Origin: Candidatus Zhuqueibacterota bacterium
Lineage (GTDB): Bacteria > Zhuqueibacterota > Zhuqueibacteria > Thermofontimicrobiales > Thiofontviventaceae
NCBI GenBank assembly: GCA_014729735.1
Contig: WJJN01000697.1
Coordinates: 1 to 7,707, forward strand
Direction: 5' to 3'
DNA: 7,707 nt
Every line of letters begins with the position of its first letter. Position 1 is the first letter of the stretch. The position numbers were made by a program, and so were the translations under genes. This document shows positions 1 through 6,404 of this stretch, one piece after another. A model generated the notes under the pieces. The model made no database searches and had not been told where the DNA came from. It saw only the letters and a program-made list of their open reading frames with translations.

Positions 1-2668
1 ATTTCACAAGCTGTCCGATCACCAAAGGCATCAAACTCATTCCCATAATGACTGCCCATTGCCTTGAGTCCAGTTTAACTGTTTCCAGAATCGTATTGAG
101 CCCCGGAAGATAAACTGCTGCAAGCAGCATTACTGTACACAAGCCAACTGCCCCCCAAACAAAGGGATTGGTCATGACTTCATTGCGAAAGAAATGGGAT
201 TTCGAATCTCTCATGTTGAAAACATGAAAGAGTCTCGAAAATCCCAGGGTTAAAAAGGACATTGTGACAGCGCTTTTAGTCTCTAATTTCAGGACGTTCA
301 AACCGATCCATAATGACCCCAGAATTGCAATCCCAATCAGTGCTCCGTAACCGGCAATGATTAGCCAGTGCCTGGTCGTTAAAATCGATTCTTTCGGATC
401 GCGCGGCGGCTGGCGTAATACATCGGGGCTTCCTTTGTTGACACCCAATGCCATTGCCGGAAAAACATCCAGTAGCAGATTGATAAATAAAATATGAAGG
501 GGTTTCAACGGCAGTGGCAAATTCATAAATGATGCCAATCCAACTGAGAGCACTTCGCCGACATTTCCCGACAATAGAAAGAGGACGAATTTTCGAATAT
601 TTTTAAAAATGGTTCTTCCATATTGAATTGCTGTAATGATTGTTGAGAAGGCATCGTCTTTTAGGATCATATCAGCGGCTTCCTGGGCTACCTGGGTGCC
701 CCGTTTACCCATGGCAATGCCGATATCCGCTTTTTTCAACGCCGGTGCATCGTTCACGCCGTCACCGGTCATCGCAACAATCGATCCTGCGGATTGATGA
801 AGGGAAATGATATCGAGCTTTTGCGCCGGATCGACACGTGCAAAAATATGCGTATCCAAAATTTCATTATTCTCATCTTCGGAAACCTCATTTGCTGGTC
901 TTAGATCAGCCCCCCGGATCACCTTCGGGTCGTTCTTGTCTGAAATCAGATTCACTGCTGCGGCGACATTTGTCGCTGTAATTGATTGATCTCCGGTTAC
1001 CATTTTTACGACTATTCCTGCTGTTTGACAGGTTTCAATCGATTCTTTGACAGCTTCCAGCGGTGGATCTAACAAACCAAGAAGTCCGATGAAAGTGAGC
1101 CCTGAATAAGGTTCGTCATCTTTCGATTTCACGTTGCGATCCGCGACAGCAAGCAGTCGCAATCCGTCTTCTGCCATTTTAGTATTGATTTCATTCCAGC
1201 GCTGTTTTTCATCTGCATTAAAATCGGTTTCACCGTTCTCCGTCAAAATAGATGTACAGTGTTCAATAACCGTTTCCGGCGCACCTTTTACCGCGACATA
1301 ATAGGACTCGTCCTGTTCATGATACGTTGCCATCATTTTCGTTTTCGGATCGAAAGCGACCTCACGCTGCTCCGGCATTTCCTGTAACAATTGGTCCCGG
1401 ACCAGATTTACATCCTTGCCTGCGACTAAAAGTGCTGTTTCCATCGGATCTCCAATGGCTTTTTCATCCTCCTCCGTATCACCATTGCCATTTTGGAGTG
1501 ATGCATTACTGCACAGTACTCCGATTTTCAGCGCCCGAATCAATGCACGATCTTTATGCGGATCAAATTGATTGTCCTGCTTTCTAAATACTGCGGTTTC
1601 ACCGGATTCGCTCTTTGTTATTTCTATTTTTGAATGATGTAAAACAATTTCCGTAACGGTCATTTTGTTTTGCGTCAAAGTGCCGGTCTTATCGGATAAA
1701 ATCACGTTTGTTGCACCCAGTGTTTCTACAGAAGCCAGGCGATTAACCAGTGCATTGCGTTTAGCCATGCGCATCATGCCGCGTGCCAGTGCAATCGTGG
1801 CAACTATAGGCAGACCCTCCGGAATGGCTGCGACTGCCAATGCAATTCCGGTCTCTATCATCAATAGAGCATCGCGATCATTTAAAATCCCGATAACTGA
1901 AACCAGCGCCGCAATACCAATGGTCACCCAGATTAGTTTATTGCCAAGCCGATTAAGGCGTTTTTCAATGGGCGTTGTTTCTTCTTCAGCTTCTTCTACA
2001 AGTGCTGAAATTTTCCCTAATTCAGTTTCCATTGCCGTGTCGATCACCACACCGGCTCCGGATCCGCGCGTTACCGCAGTGCCTTTAAACAGCATATTCT
2101 TGCGCTCCGCCAAGGGGATATCTCCATCCAATGTTTTGGTGGACTTACTCACCGGCACCGATTCCCCGGTGAGCGCAGATTCATCTGCCTGTAATTTGTT
2201 AGCTTCGATAAGTCTTAAATCCGCAGTTACAACATCACCGGAATCCAGAATAACGATATCTCCGGGGACCAGTTCACTGGCGGCAATTTGACTGGACTCA
2301 CCATTGCGGCGGACGACAGCGGTAACTTTACTCAGCTTTCGTAATGCTTCCATGGAGCGTATGGCTTTTATTTCCGTGAAAAATCCGATCATCGCAGTCA
2401 ACAAAATTACTGCAATGATTGCAGCGCCCTGAATTGTCTCACCAAAAGCAAATGACAGTACCGCTGCGATTGCCAGCAGTACCATAATCAGACTCTCAAA
2501 TTGGTCGAGCAAAATATCCCATGCACTTCTGGACTTCGATTCCTTGAGGCGGTTGGATCCGTATATCTTTCGACGCTTTTTGACCTCCGCTTTCGAAAGT
2601 CCTTCTTTTTGCGTAACATCAAATTCATTTAGTATTTCGTCTATTGAAAATGTCCAGGCTTTATCCAT
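1..2668 (-). CDS. P-type II cation-transporting ATPase (calcium-pump-like), C-terminus cut by window edge
   Basis: ATP-driven cation pump of the inner membrane, closest in layout to SERCA/PacL/PMCA-type (P2A/P2B) pumps. Numbering from the ATG at 2668, 889 codons are visible. In order: N-terminal cation-ATPase domain (about 1-50), TM1-2, actuator domain with TGES at 167-170, TM4 with PEGLP (Pro283, Glu284), phosphorylation motif DKTGTLTQNK (Asp326), nucleotide-domain KGAPE (Lys461), hinge GDGVNDAP (Asp636 to Asp640), TM5 NVGE (Asn702, Glu705), TM6 NLLLD (Asn730, Asp734) and TM7-10. Relatives have about 900 residues, so only a few are probably missing. An in-frame ATG at 2671 is possible, but GAGG lies only 1 base from it and 4 bases from the ATG at 2668, so 2668 is preferred. 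The gene follows the YdjM-like gene directly. Most Ca2+ ligands of SERCA are kept, but the Thr in TM6 is Leu733 and the TM8 acidic position appears to be Arg812, so the ion is uncertain. The ATPase family call is very secure. Confidence 0.95.
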   Translation of the reverse strand, partial: MDKAWTFSIDEILNEFDVTQKEGLSKAEVKKRRKIYGSNRLKESKSRSAWDILLDQFESLIMVLLAIAAVLSFAFGETIQGAAIIAVILLTAMIGFFTEIKAIRSMEALRKLSKVTAVVRRNGESSQIAASELVPGDIVILDSGDVVTADLRLIEANKLQADESALTGESVPVSKSTKTLDGDIPLAERKNMLFKGTAVTRGSGAGVVIDTAMETELGKISALVEEAEEETTPIEKRLNRLGNKLIWVTIGIAALVSVIGILNDRDALLMIETGIALAVAAIPEGLPIVATIALARGMMRMAKRNALVNRLASVETLGATNVILSDKTGTLTQNKMTVTEIVLHHSKIEITKSESGETAVFRKQDNQFDPHKDRALIRALKIGVLCSNASLQNGNGDTEEDEKAIGDPMETALLVAGKDVNLVRDQLLQEMPEQREVAFDPKTKMMATYHEQDESYYVAVKGAPETVIEHCTSILTENGETDFNADEKQRWNEINTKMAEDGLRLLAVADRNVKSKDDEPYSGLTFIGLLGLLDPPLEAVKESIETCQTAGIVVKMVTGDQSITATNVAAAVNLISDKNDPKVIRGADLRPANEVSEDENNEILDTHIFARVDPAQKLDIISLHQSAGSIVAMTGDGVNDAPALKKADIGIAMGKRGTQVAQEAADMILKDDAFSTIITAIQYGRTIFKNIRKFVLFLLSGNVGEVLSVGLASFMNLPLPLKPLHILFINLLLDVFPAMALGVNKGSPDVLRQPPRDPKESILTTRHWLIIAGYGALIGIAILGSLWIGLNVLKLETKSAVTMSFLTLGFSRLFHVFNMRDSKSHFFRNEVMTNPFVWGAVGLCTVMLLAAVYLPGLNTILETVKLDSRQWAVIMGMSLMPLVIGQLVK

Positions 2669-2671
2669 CAT

Positions 2672-2677
2672 ACCTCA
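2672..2677 (-). promoter_or_regulatory. Stop codon overlapping the ATPase ribosome binding site (translational coupling)
   Basis: On the minus strand the bases read TGAGGT. TGA is the stop of the YdjM-like gene, and the GAGG within it is the only ribosome binding site for the ATPase, whose start is 4 bases further on (ATG at 2668). Ribosomes finishing the upstream gene are therefore placed to start the ATPase. The overlap is seen directly; coupling is the usual reading of such a layout. Confidence 0.6.
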
Positions 2678-3337
2678 ATTCTGTACGTTTACATTACTGC
2701 GGTTTCGATCGATCCAGTAACCCCATGCAACCAGCAGCCACATCGATAAACCGACGTATGCAATTGGCTCTGTCGAAGGTGGTGGTGTGCCGAATGTATT
2801 CATTGCATATACAACTACTAAAAAGATAAGCAGGCTCCATAATCCGACCTGTCCCTTTTTATTGTCCGCTTTTGTTGCTTTTATAAAAAGATAACTGCCT
2901 ATAATGAAAATCAGTCCCTCAACAATGATTGTGAGAAACACGGAATCCCATAATCCGAGACCCACTTTAGCCTCCGATCCGGGCATCAAGGGTAAATCCG
3001 GTCGATGCGTTATCAAATCTAATATCCAATGACTAAGCACCAGACCACCCAACAGCACGGCACTTTTTAGCTTTTTCTTGATGGCAAAATAAACGAGCCC
3101 GAACAGCAGCGACCAGATTAGTACGCTCACAAAACCGTGGGAAAACGGATAATATAAAAAATTTAATGGAGTGAAAGCCGTATTTCCGGGATCAATTTGT
3201 ACTTTTTCGATACCCAGCAACAGAAATATGGGCCAGAGCAAATCGATGAATTGAGACGCCATAAATAGCGTTCCCAGCGAAGGTCTGGGATCGATCTTTT
3301 TGGCAGCCAGTCCGACTCCGAAATGTCCGATAAACAT
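2675..3337 (-). CDS. YdjM-like membrane-bound metal-dependent hydrolase family protein
   Basis: A 220-residue multi-pass inner-membrane protein resembling the YdjM/DUF457 'membrane-bound metal-dependent hydrolase' family. The family name rests on conserved His and Asp residues; the substrate is not known. Those visible here are His5 at the very N-terminus (start MFIGH), Asp32 at the end of the first hydrophobic stretch, His67 (FSHG), and the pair His103 and Asp107 (SHWILD) followed by His111. Hydrophobic segments lie near 22-42, 68-86, 91-110, 129-152, 165-180 and 190-208. The start is well set: AGGAGG sits 7 bases before the ATG. The gene lies between an upstream terminator and the ATPase and overlaps the ATPase ribosome binding site with its stop, so these two form a unit. 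A weak -10-like TATCAT occurs upstream on the minus strand, but I see no good -35 with it. The call is confident for an integral membrane protein, less so for the hydrolase label. Confidence 0.85.
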   Translation of the reverse strand: MFIGHFGVGLAAKKIDPRPSLGTLFMASQFIDLLWPIFLLLGIEKVQIDPGNTAFTPLNFLYYPFSHGFVSVLIWSLLFGLVYFAIKKKLKSAVLLGGLVLSHWILDLITHRPDLPLMPGSEAKVGLGLWDSVFLTIIVEGLIFIIGSYLFIKATKADNKKGQVGLWSLLIFLVVVYAMNTFGTPPPSTEPIAYVGLSMWLLVAWGYWIDRNRSNVNVQN

Positions 3338-3412
3338 ACTTGTTCCTCCTCAGTTTCTTCATCAGTAAAAATCATGATAAGCAGAATAGATAGAAAGCAA
3401 AGACCATCAGTT

Positions 3413-3481
3413 AAAAAATGAAAACGGGGTTGTATCAAAAGTATCTTGAACTTATCCTGCAATTATTTTTGATACACCCCG
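3413..3481 (-). terminator. Rho-independent-type terminator after the DUF2892 gene
   Basis: The arms at 3481-3467 and 3440-3425 pair as CGGGGTGTATCAAAA with its complement, with one bulged base, around a 26-base loop. On the minus strand the stem is followed by TTTTCATTTTTT. The T-rich tail appears only on this strand, so it should stop transcription coming from the DUF2892 gene 23 bases upstream. The loop is longer than usual, so termination may be partial; read-through could still feed the YdjM-like and ATPase genes. Confidence 0.65.
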
Positions 3482-3503
3482 CATTGATTTTAGCTGCGTG
3501 CTG

Positions 3504-3710
3504 CTATTCCTCTTTCTTTTTCGTTGAAATTTTAAAAGGCAAATATGAAGGGCAAAAGCCAATGAAACTGGTAACCAGAAATGCAATGGCGATAATGCCC
3601 AGTATAATTGCCGCAGTCCCGCTAATTGTTCCTGCAAAATACAGGACGATAATCAAAAGAGCGAAAATGATCCTAATAGTACGATCAATTGTGCCCATAT
3701 TCTTTTTCAT
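3504..3710 (-). CDS. DUF2892 (YgaP-type transmembrane domain) small membrane protein
   Basis: A 68-residue protein of the DUF2892 family, the same fold as the membrane part of YgaP. The N-terminus KKNMGTIDRTIRI is the family hallmark. Two hydrophobic helices follow (about 13-30 and 32-50), then GFCPSYLPF with Cys53, matching the family's GxCPxY signature, and a Lys-rich cytoplasmic tail. In YgaP this domain dimerises and accompanies a rhodanese sulfurtransferase; here it stands alone, as in many bacteria, and its job is unknown. The start is supported by AAGGAG 7 bases before the ATG. It lies 71 bases after the DUF6064 gene and before the terminator at 3481, so it is probably the last gene of the upper transcript. 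A longer reading frame on the opposite strand over the same bases is a shadow. Confidence 0.9.
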   Translation of the reverse strand: MKKNMGTIDRTIRIIFALLIIVLYFAGTISGTAAIILGIIAIAFLVTSFIGFCPSYLPFKISTKKKEE

Positions 3711-3781
3711 TATGATTCTCCTTCATTTTTTAAGGTTTCAAAAGATTTTATTTAGCAGAAATCTTCCATATGCTCTCACAA

Positions 3782-4447
3782 TCATAATTTGGACGCCACT
3801 TCCTCGCCGTTGTTTCTTTTTCTATCGCGAATATAAATCAGTATAGTGCCTAAAACGGCAGCCACGAGTAAACCATAGTCTTCTTTGACTCCTAACGAAA
3901 AGGCTGCGTTCGATCCTATGATTGCCCATAAAAATGGTATTAGTAAAATATATTTCGGAAAGGAGCGAGCAGTCCACAAAAATAAACCGAATGTGAAAAT
4001 CGTTGTGGGGCAGGGAAGTCCGAATGTTGGATTGCTGGGATAAGCATGACCGAAAACGTAACTCAATAGCGGATAAATCAGCAGTGCATACAATATGAAT
4101 ATGGCACCTGTTATGAAATATCCGTTTTTCTTAAATCCATATGTTAGTTTAGCATTTAATGCGCCGGCATACAGAAATATCATTCCTTGTATTATCGATA
4201 TGATACCAAACAGAATGGCTGCTTTATTAATTACGGTAAAATGGATCAAGTGATAAACAATGCCCATCCAGAACCAGAAGAATGCAAGTATGCTGTTAAT
4301 AATCCGATCCGAACGTCTTGTTCTCCAAAATGTCAAAATAATGGCGGCAATCGCAAGCAGATATAGCAAAATTTGCATGGGGAAAACAGCAAGATTGTAT
4401 TTTTCGAAAACGCTTAAAAATTGTTCAATCGTAAACGGTATTCGCAT
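3782..4447 (-). CDS. DUF6064 family multi-pass membrane protein
   Basis: A 221-residue, very hydrophobic protein that I recognise as DUF6064, a family of uncharacterised integral membrane proteins. The N-terminus MRIPFTIEQFLSVFEKYN is typical: a short amphipathic stretch ending in a polar helix before the first membrane segment. About six to seven membrane spans follow (near 22-40, 49-68, 75-95, 108-131, 145-158, 163-180 and 188-205), with family-like features NPTFGLPCPTTIFTFG (about 138-153) in a loop leading into a helix, and a short basic tail. AAGGAG lies 5 bases before the ATG, fixing the start. It sits 59 bases after the glutaredoxin-like gene in the same orientation. No enzymatic motif is seen. 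Its companions suggest envelope or redox stress work, but that is inference from context only. Confidence 0.85.
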   Translation of the reverse strand: MRIPFTIEQFLSVFEKYNLAVFPMQILLYLLAIAAIILTFWRTRRSDRIINSILAFFWFWMGIVYHLIHFTVINKAAILFGIISIIQGMIFLYAGALNAKLTYGFKKNGYFITGAIFILYALLIYPLLSYVFGHAYPSNPTFGLPCPTTIFTFGLFLWTARSFPKYILLIPFLWAIIGSNAAFSLGVKEDYGLLVAAVLGTILIYIRDRKRNNGEEVASKL

Positions 4448-4506
4448 TGTATCTCCTTTATTTGAATGATTTGATGCTTATCGAAATGAATCGATTCAAA
4501 CTAAAA

Positions 4507-4749
4507 TTATTTATTACACATCTTCTTCAACTCCTCCAGCGAAGGCAGATGTTGATCCGGTCTTCCTCTGAACACAACTTTTCCATCGACAATAATATTT
4601 GGCGCATTTGTGATGCCGTATTTTTCGATTAACTCAGGATCATCATCTACACATTCCACAGAACATTGCGCCCCGATTTGCTGCAAACGATCTTTTAAAA
4701 TATGCCGCTGATGACAATCTTTGGTGGCGACGATCAATACTTTTTTCAT
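4507..4749 (-). CDS. Glutaredoxin/thioredoxin-fold small protein with a single active-site cysteine
   Basis: An 80-residue protein with a thioredoxin-fold pattern: beta strand KKVLIVAT, active-site loop, helix, second strand ECVDVD-like (33-37), then the cis-proline segment TNAPNIIVDGKVVFRG (Pro50) and a C-terminal helix LEELKKM. The active-site loop reads DCHQRH: Cys12 is followed by His-Gln-Arg, so the usual CxxC second cysteine is Arg15. Three other cysteines are Cys29, Cys33 and Cys78; Cys29 and Cys33 are four residues apart and might serve as resolving thiols. It may therefore act as a monothiol glutaredoxin-like reductase, a thiol switch or a metal-binding fold. The start has a GGGAGAG ribosome binding site. 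The gene begins 15 bases after the SHOCT gene ends, so the two are surely co-transcribed. The fold call is good; activity is not shown. Confidence 0.85.
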   Translation of the reverse strand: MKKVLIVATKDCHQRHILKDRLQQIGAQCSVECVDDDPELIEKYGITNAPNIIVDGKVVFRGRPDQHLPSLEELKKMCNK

Positions 4750-4764
4750 TGTTCTCTCTCCCGG

Positions 4765-4995
4765 TTAAGACAACAAGTCTTTTTTCTTTTCCTCAAACTC
4801 CTTTCTATCGATTTCTCCACGGGCATATCGTTTTTTAAGTATCTCGAGTGGTGAATCCTGCCTCATGGTTGTAGACGTATTCTGCCTGTTCCGGGTTAAA
4901 TACTTTATTGCCCAGACAATTAAAACTATTAAAACAATCCAGAAAAGTACAACAAATCCATAGCCCCAATGAAACCAGCCCCAGTCATGCATCAT
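4765..4995 (-). CDS. SHOCT domain small membrane protein
   Basis: A 76-residue protein with three parts. The N-terminus (1-13) is rich in aromatic residues and His (MMHDWGWFHWGYG). A single membrane helix spans about 14-33. After a polar linker, a SHOCT domain at 48-76 has the classic pattern SPLEILKKRYARGEIDRKEFEEKKKDLL. SHOCT is a short helical pair found at the ends of many membrane proteins, thought to mediate oligomerisation or protein contacts; small TM-plus-SHOCT proteins like this are often near metal or redox genes. AGGAGG lies 7 bases before the ATG, so 4995 is preferred over the second ATG at 4992. It is the first gene of the minus-strand cluster, with a promoter candidate directly upstream. 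The specific role is unknown. Confidence 0.88.
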   Translation of the reverse strand: MMHDWGWFHWGYGFVVLFWIVLIVLIVWAIKYLTRNRQNTSTTMRQDSPLEILKKRYARGEIDRKEFEEKKKDLLS

Positions 4996-5021
4996 TATAA
5001 ATCCTCCTCTTAATCTCTTTA

Positions 5022-5050
5022 CTTATACAAAAATGCAACATATATGCCAG
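5022..5050 (-). promoter_or_regulatory. Sigma70-type promoter candidate for the minus-strand cluster
   Basis: On the minus strand CTGGCA (-35, 4 of 6 to consensus), a 17-base spacer and TATAAG (-10, 5 of 6). Transcription would start near 5014, only some 10 bases before the AGGAGG of the SHOCT gene, giving a very short leader. Spacing and position fit well; the match is moderate in an AT-rich region. Confidence 0.45.
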
Positions 5051-5324
5051 GTAAATAGTATTTATTATTAACACTTTTATAATTAGACGGTTATATATGA
5101 ATAGAAAGTTTAATCTTTTAATCGTACTCCGAATCACATCCAGTATTTTTAACGAAGTGTGAATAATCAGAACGAATTAACGATTCGAGGAAAAATATTC
5201 TGTGTATAAAAAGTACGCTTTTTCTCGAGTCGACTGATAATGAAAATCGTAGCTGATAGTAAATATATCTTCAAATAAAAACAACGAGCCACGTCGCAGA
5301 TACGCATTTGATAAATTTTTTTTA
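5051..5324. other. AT-rich divergent intergenic region without a supported gene
   Basis: These 274 bases lie between the leftward promoter at 5022-5050 and the rightward promoter at 5325-5353. I see no convincing coding frame. The one 65-codon minus-strand frame overlapping its end (5167-5364) has Lys/Ile-rich content and no family resemblance. The only clear structure is the stem at 5181-5232. Confidence 0.5.
5181..5232 (+). repeat. 14-pair inverted repeat, better paired as plus-strand RNA
   Basis: The arms at 5181-5194 and 5219-5232 pair along all 14 positions if read as plus-strand RNA: 12 Watson-Crick and two G-U pairs, around a 24-base loop. As minus-strand RNA the two wobble positions become A-C mismatches. 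No T tract follows on the plus strand, so it is not a usual terminator. It could be part of a small RNA or a protein-binding dyad. Confidence 0.4.
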
Positions 5325-5353
5325 TTGACATTTTTTGAATAGTTTTGTACATT
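5325..5353 (+). promoter_or_regulatory. Strong promoter candidate pointing right
   Basis: Perfect -35 TTGACA at 5325-5330, a 17-base T-rich spacer, and a -10 TACATT at 5348-5353 (4 of 6 to TATAAT), preceded by a run of eight T. Transcription would start near 5360 and run into the decayed DUF3592 gene and perhaps on to the DUF6265 gene at 5856. Confidence 0.6.
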
Positions 5354-5448
5354 ATTTCAATCATTTCTCCTGCCAGAAGATTAAACAGCTTTGGATTAAT
5401 ATAATTAGACCGACTGAAGACAACTTAACTGATATCGTTCGTTAATAA

Positions 5449-5772
5449 CTTCTGACCGACAGCTTAAAATATGAAGCAAAACAATACGAACAAGGAACGC
5501 AAAGTGAAAACTGGCACAAGTCAACCGCAATAATATCCTCCTCTTGAATAGACACAAGATTCCATAATTCAAGAGAAGGCAGTATTGCAGAAAAAAGACC
5601 GAGGATAGAATACGATTACTTTGTTAATGATGAAAAATTTCATGGATCAAATTATGGTAACATAGATGGAATTGCGGAGAGTATTGTAGCAAACTATCCA
5701 GTCGGAAAAGAAGTCACGGTCTTTTACAATCCGCAAAATCCTTGTGAATCAGTGTTGAATCCGGAGAAATAA
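5449..5772 (+). pseudogene. Decayed DUF3592 domain gene (no start, in-frame TGA)
   Basis: One reading frame carries a recognisable DUF3592 domain but cannot be made into an intact gene. From about 5506 it reads ENWHKSTAIISSS, then TGA at 5545-5547, then on in the same frame IDTRFHNSREG, RPRIEYDYFVNDEKFHGS and finally YPVGKEVTVFYNPQNP, ending at TAA 5770-5772. These match the family's usual run: W-P-x-T near the start, Y-x-Y-x-V-x-G, then YPVG and VYYNPxxP. The stop falls where relatives tend to have Glu. The frame is open from 5449, but it has no ATG and no ribosome binding site, and the N-terminal membrane helix expected in this family is absent. TGA is a real stop elsewhere in the window, so recoding is unlikely. 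The part after the TGA (5548-5772) also lacks any ATG in the frame with a ribosome binding site. A promoter at 5325-5353 still points at it. A sequencing error could explain the TGA but not the missing start. Confidence 0.75.
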
Positions 5773-5855
5773 TATGTGTCACTATTCCAGAAATTCGTTG
5801 AAAAGAAATGCTTAAAAGACCACGACCCAGCGTCGATTGAAAGTAGAGGATCATA

Positions 5856-6320
5856 ATGAACAAACTATTAACAATTATTTTCTTAATCAATTCGCTACGG
5901 ATCATCCCTGCAAATTCAGGAGATGATCTAAGCCGGTTAGAATGGATCCTGGGCGAATGGGTGGCAGATAATGGGGCGAATGTCACGACGGAATCCTGGG
6001 AAAAAGTCAGCCCGAAAACATTTGAGGGCGAAGGGATTACCCGCTCTGTTTCGGGCGATGAAATACGCAATTACGAATCACTGCGGCTGGTGGAGATGTC
6101 CGGTGAAACATTTTATATTGCAAAGGTCACTCATAATGAATTTCCGACCAGTTTTAAGCTCGTGGAACAGAATGACAGCACGGCGGTTTTTGAGAATTTG
6201 ACGCACGATTTTCCTACCAGAATAGAATACCGGCTGCTGAGTGCAGACAGCATTTCCGTGCGGGTCAGCGGCGGGGATAAATTTTTCACGATTGAATTTG
6301 AGAGGAAAAACCGGGATTAG
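5856..6320 (+). CDS. DUF6265 family secreted protein
   Basis: A 154-residue protein that I recognise as DUF6265. Residues 1-21 form a signal peptide: MNKLL, a hydrophobic core, then PANS before GDD, so the mature protein is probably periplasmic; there is no lipobox cysteine. The mature domain begins LSRLEWILGEWVAD (25-38), then TTESWEKVSPKTFEGEG (44-60), then SLRLVEMSGETFYIAK (75-90), and ends with the signature VFENLTHDFPTRIEYR (111-126). The pattern of paired strands and the conserved Trp and HDFP suggest a small beta-barrel like a lipocalin or nitrobindin fold, but no ligand or reaction is known for the family. GAGG lies 6 bases before the ATG. It stands 83 bases after the decayed DUF3592 gene with no clear promoter of its own, and has no T-tailed terminator after it. 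Confidence 0.85.
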   Translation: MNKLLTIIFLINSLRIIPANSGDDLSRLEWILGEWVADNGANVTTESWEKVSPKTFEGEGITRSVSGDEIRNYESLRLVEMSGETFYIAKVTHNEFPTSFKLVEQNDSTAVFENLTHDFPTRIEYRLLSADSISVRVSGGDKFFTIEFERKNRD

Positions 6321-6358
6321 CACTTCATTTCAAAAATATATTTCAATTCTAAATTCAG

Positions 6359-6382
6359 TCTTGCCTTTAGAACAGGGCAAGA
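6359..6382. repeat. Short inverted repeat downstream of the DUF6265 gene
   Basis: TCTTGCC at 6359-6365 and GGCAAGA at 6376-6382 form a perfect 7-base stem with a 10-base loop, 38 bases after the DUF6265 stop. No T tract follows, so it may be a 3' end stabiliser or the edge of the repeat cluster rather than a terminator. Confidence 0.35.
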
Positions 6383-6404
6383 ACTCGATAAATGTCGGAG
6401 AAAC

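Noticed and set aside
1665..2291. 208-codon plus-strand frame within the ATPase
   Set aside because: It is antisense to the conserved actuator and phosphorylation regions; Ser/Ala/Ile-rich composition is the expected mirror of the real gene.
3418..3846. 142-codon plus-strand frame across the DUF2892 gene
   Set aside because: It is antisense to DUF2892 and the end of DUF6064, starts inside the terminator stem and has no ribosome binding site; its hydrophobicity mirrors the genes opposite.
4488..4497. GAATCGATTC palindrome between the glutaredoxin-like and DUF6064 genes
   Set aside because: Ten bases of palindrome can occur by chance and it lies mid-operon with no other operator-like signs.
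5167..5364. 65-codon minus-strand frame with GGAGAA just before its ATG
   Set aside because: The ribosome-site spacing is too short, the protein is a Lys/Ile-rich string with no recognisable pattern, and it overlaps the promoter and stem on the other strand.
5545..5547. TGA in the DUF3592 frame read as selenocysteine or a reassigned codon
   Set aside because: No selenocysteine insertion hairpin is evident, relatives have no cysteine there, and TGA ends two intact genes in this window.
5714..6070. 118-codon minus-strand frame over the DUF3592 remnant and DUF6265 gene
   Set aside because: The opposite strand has a recognisable protein family, a signal peptide and a ribosome binding site; this frame has none.
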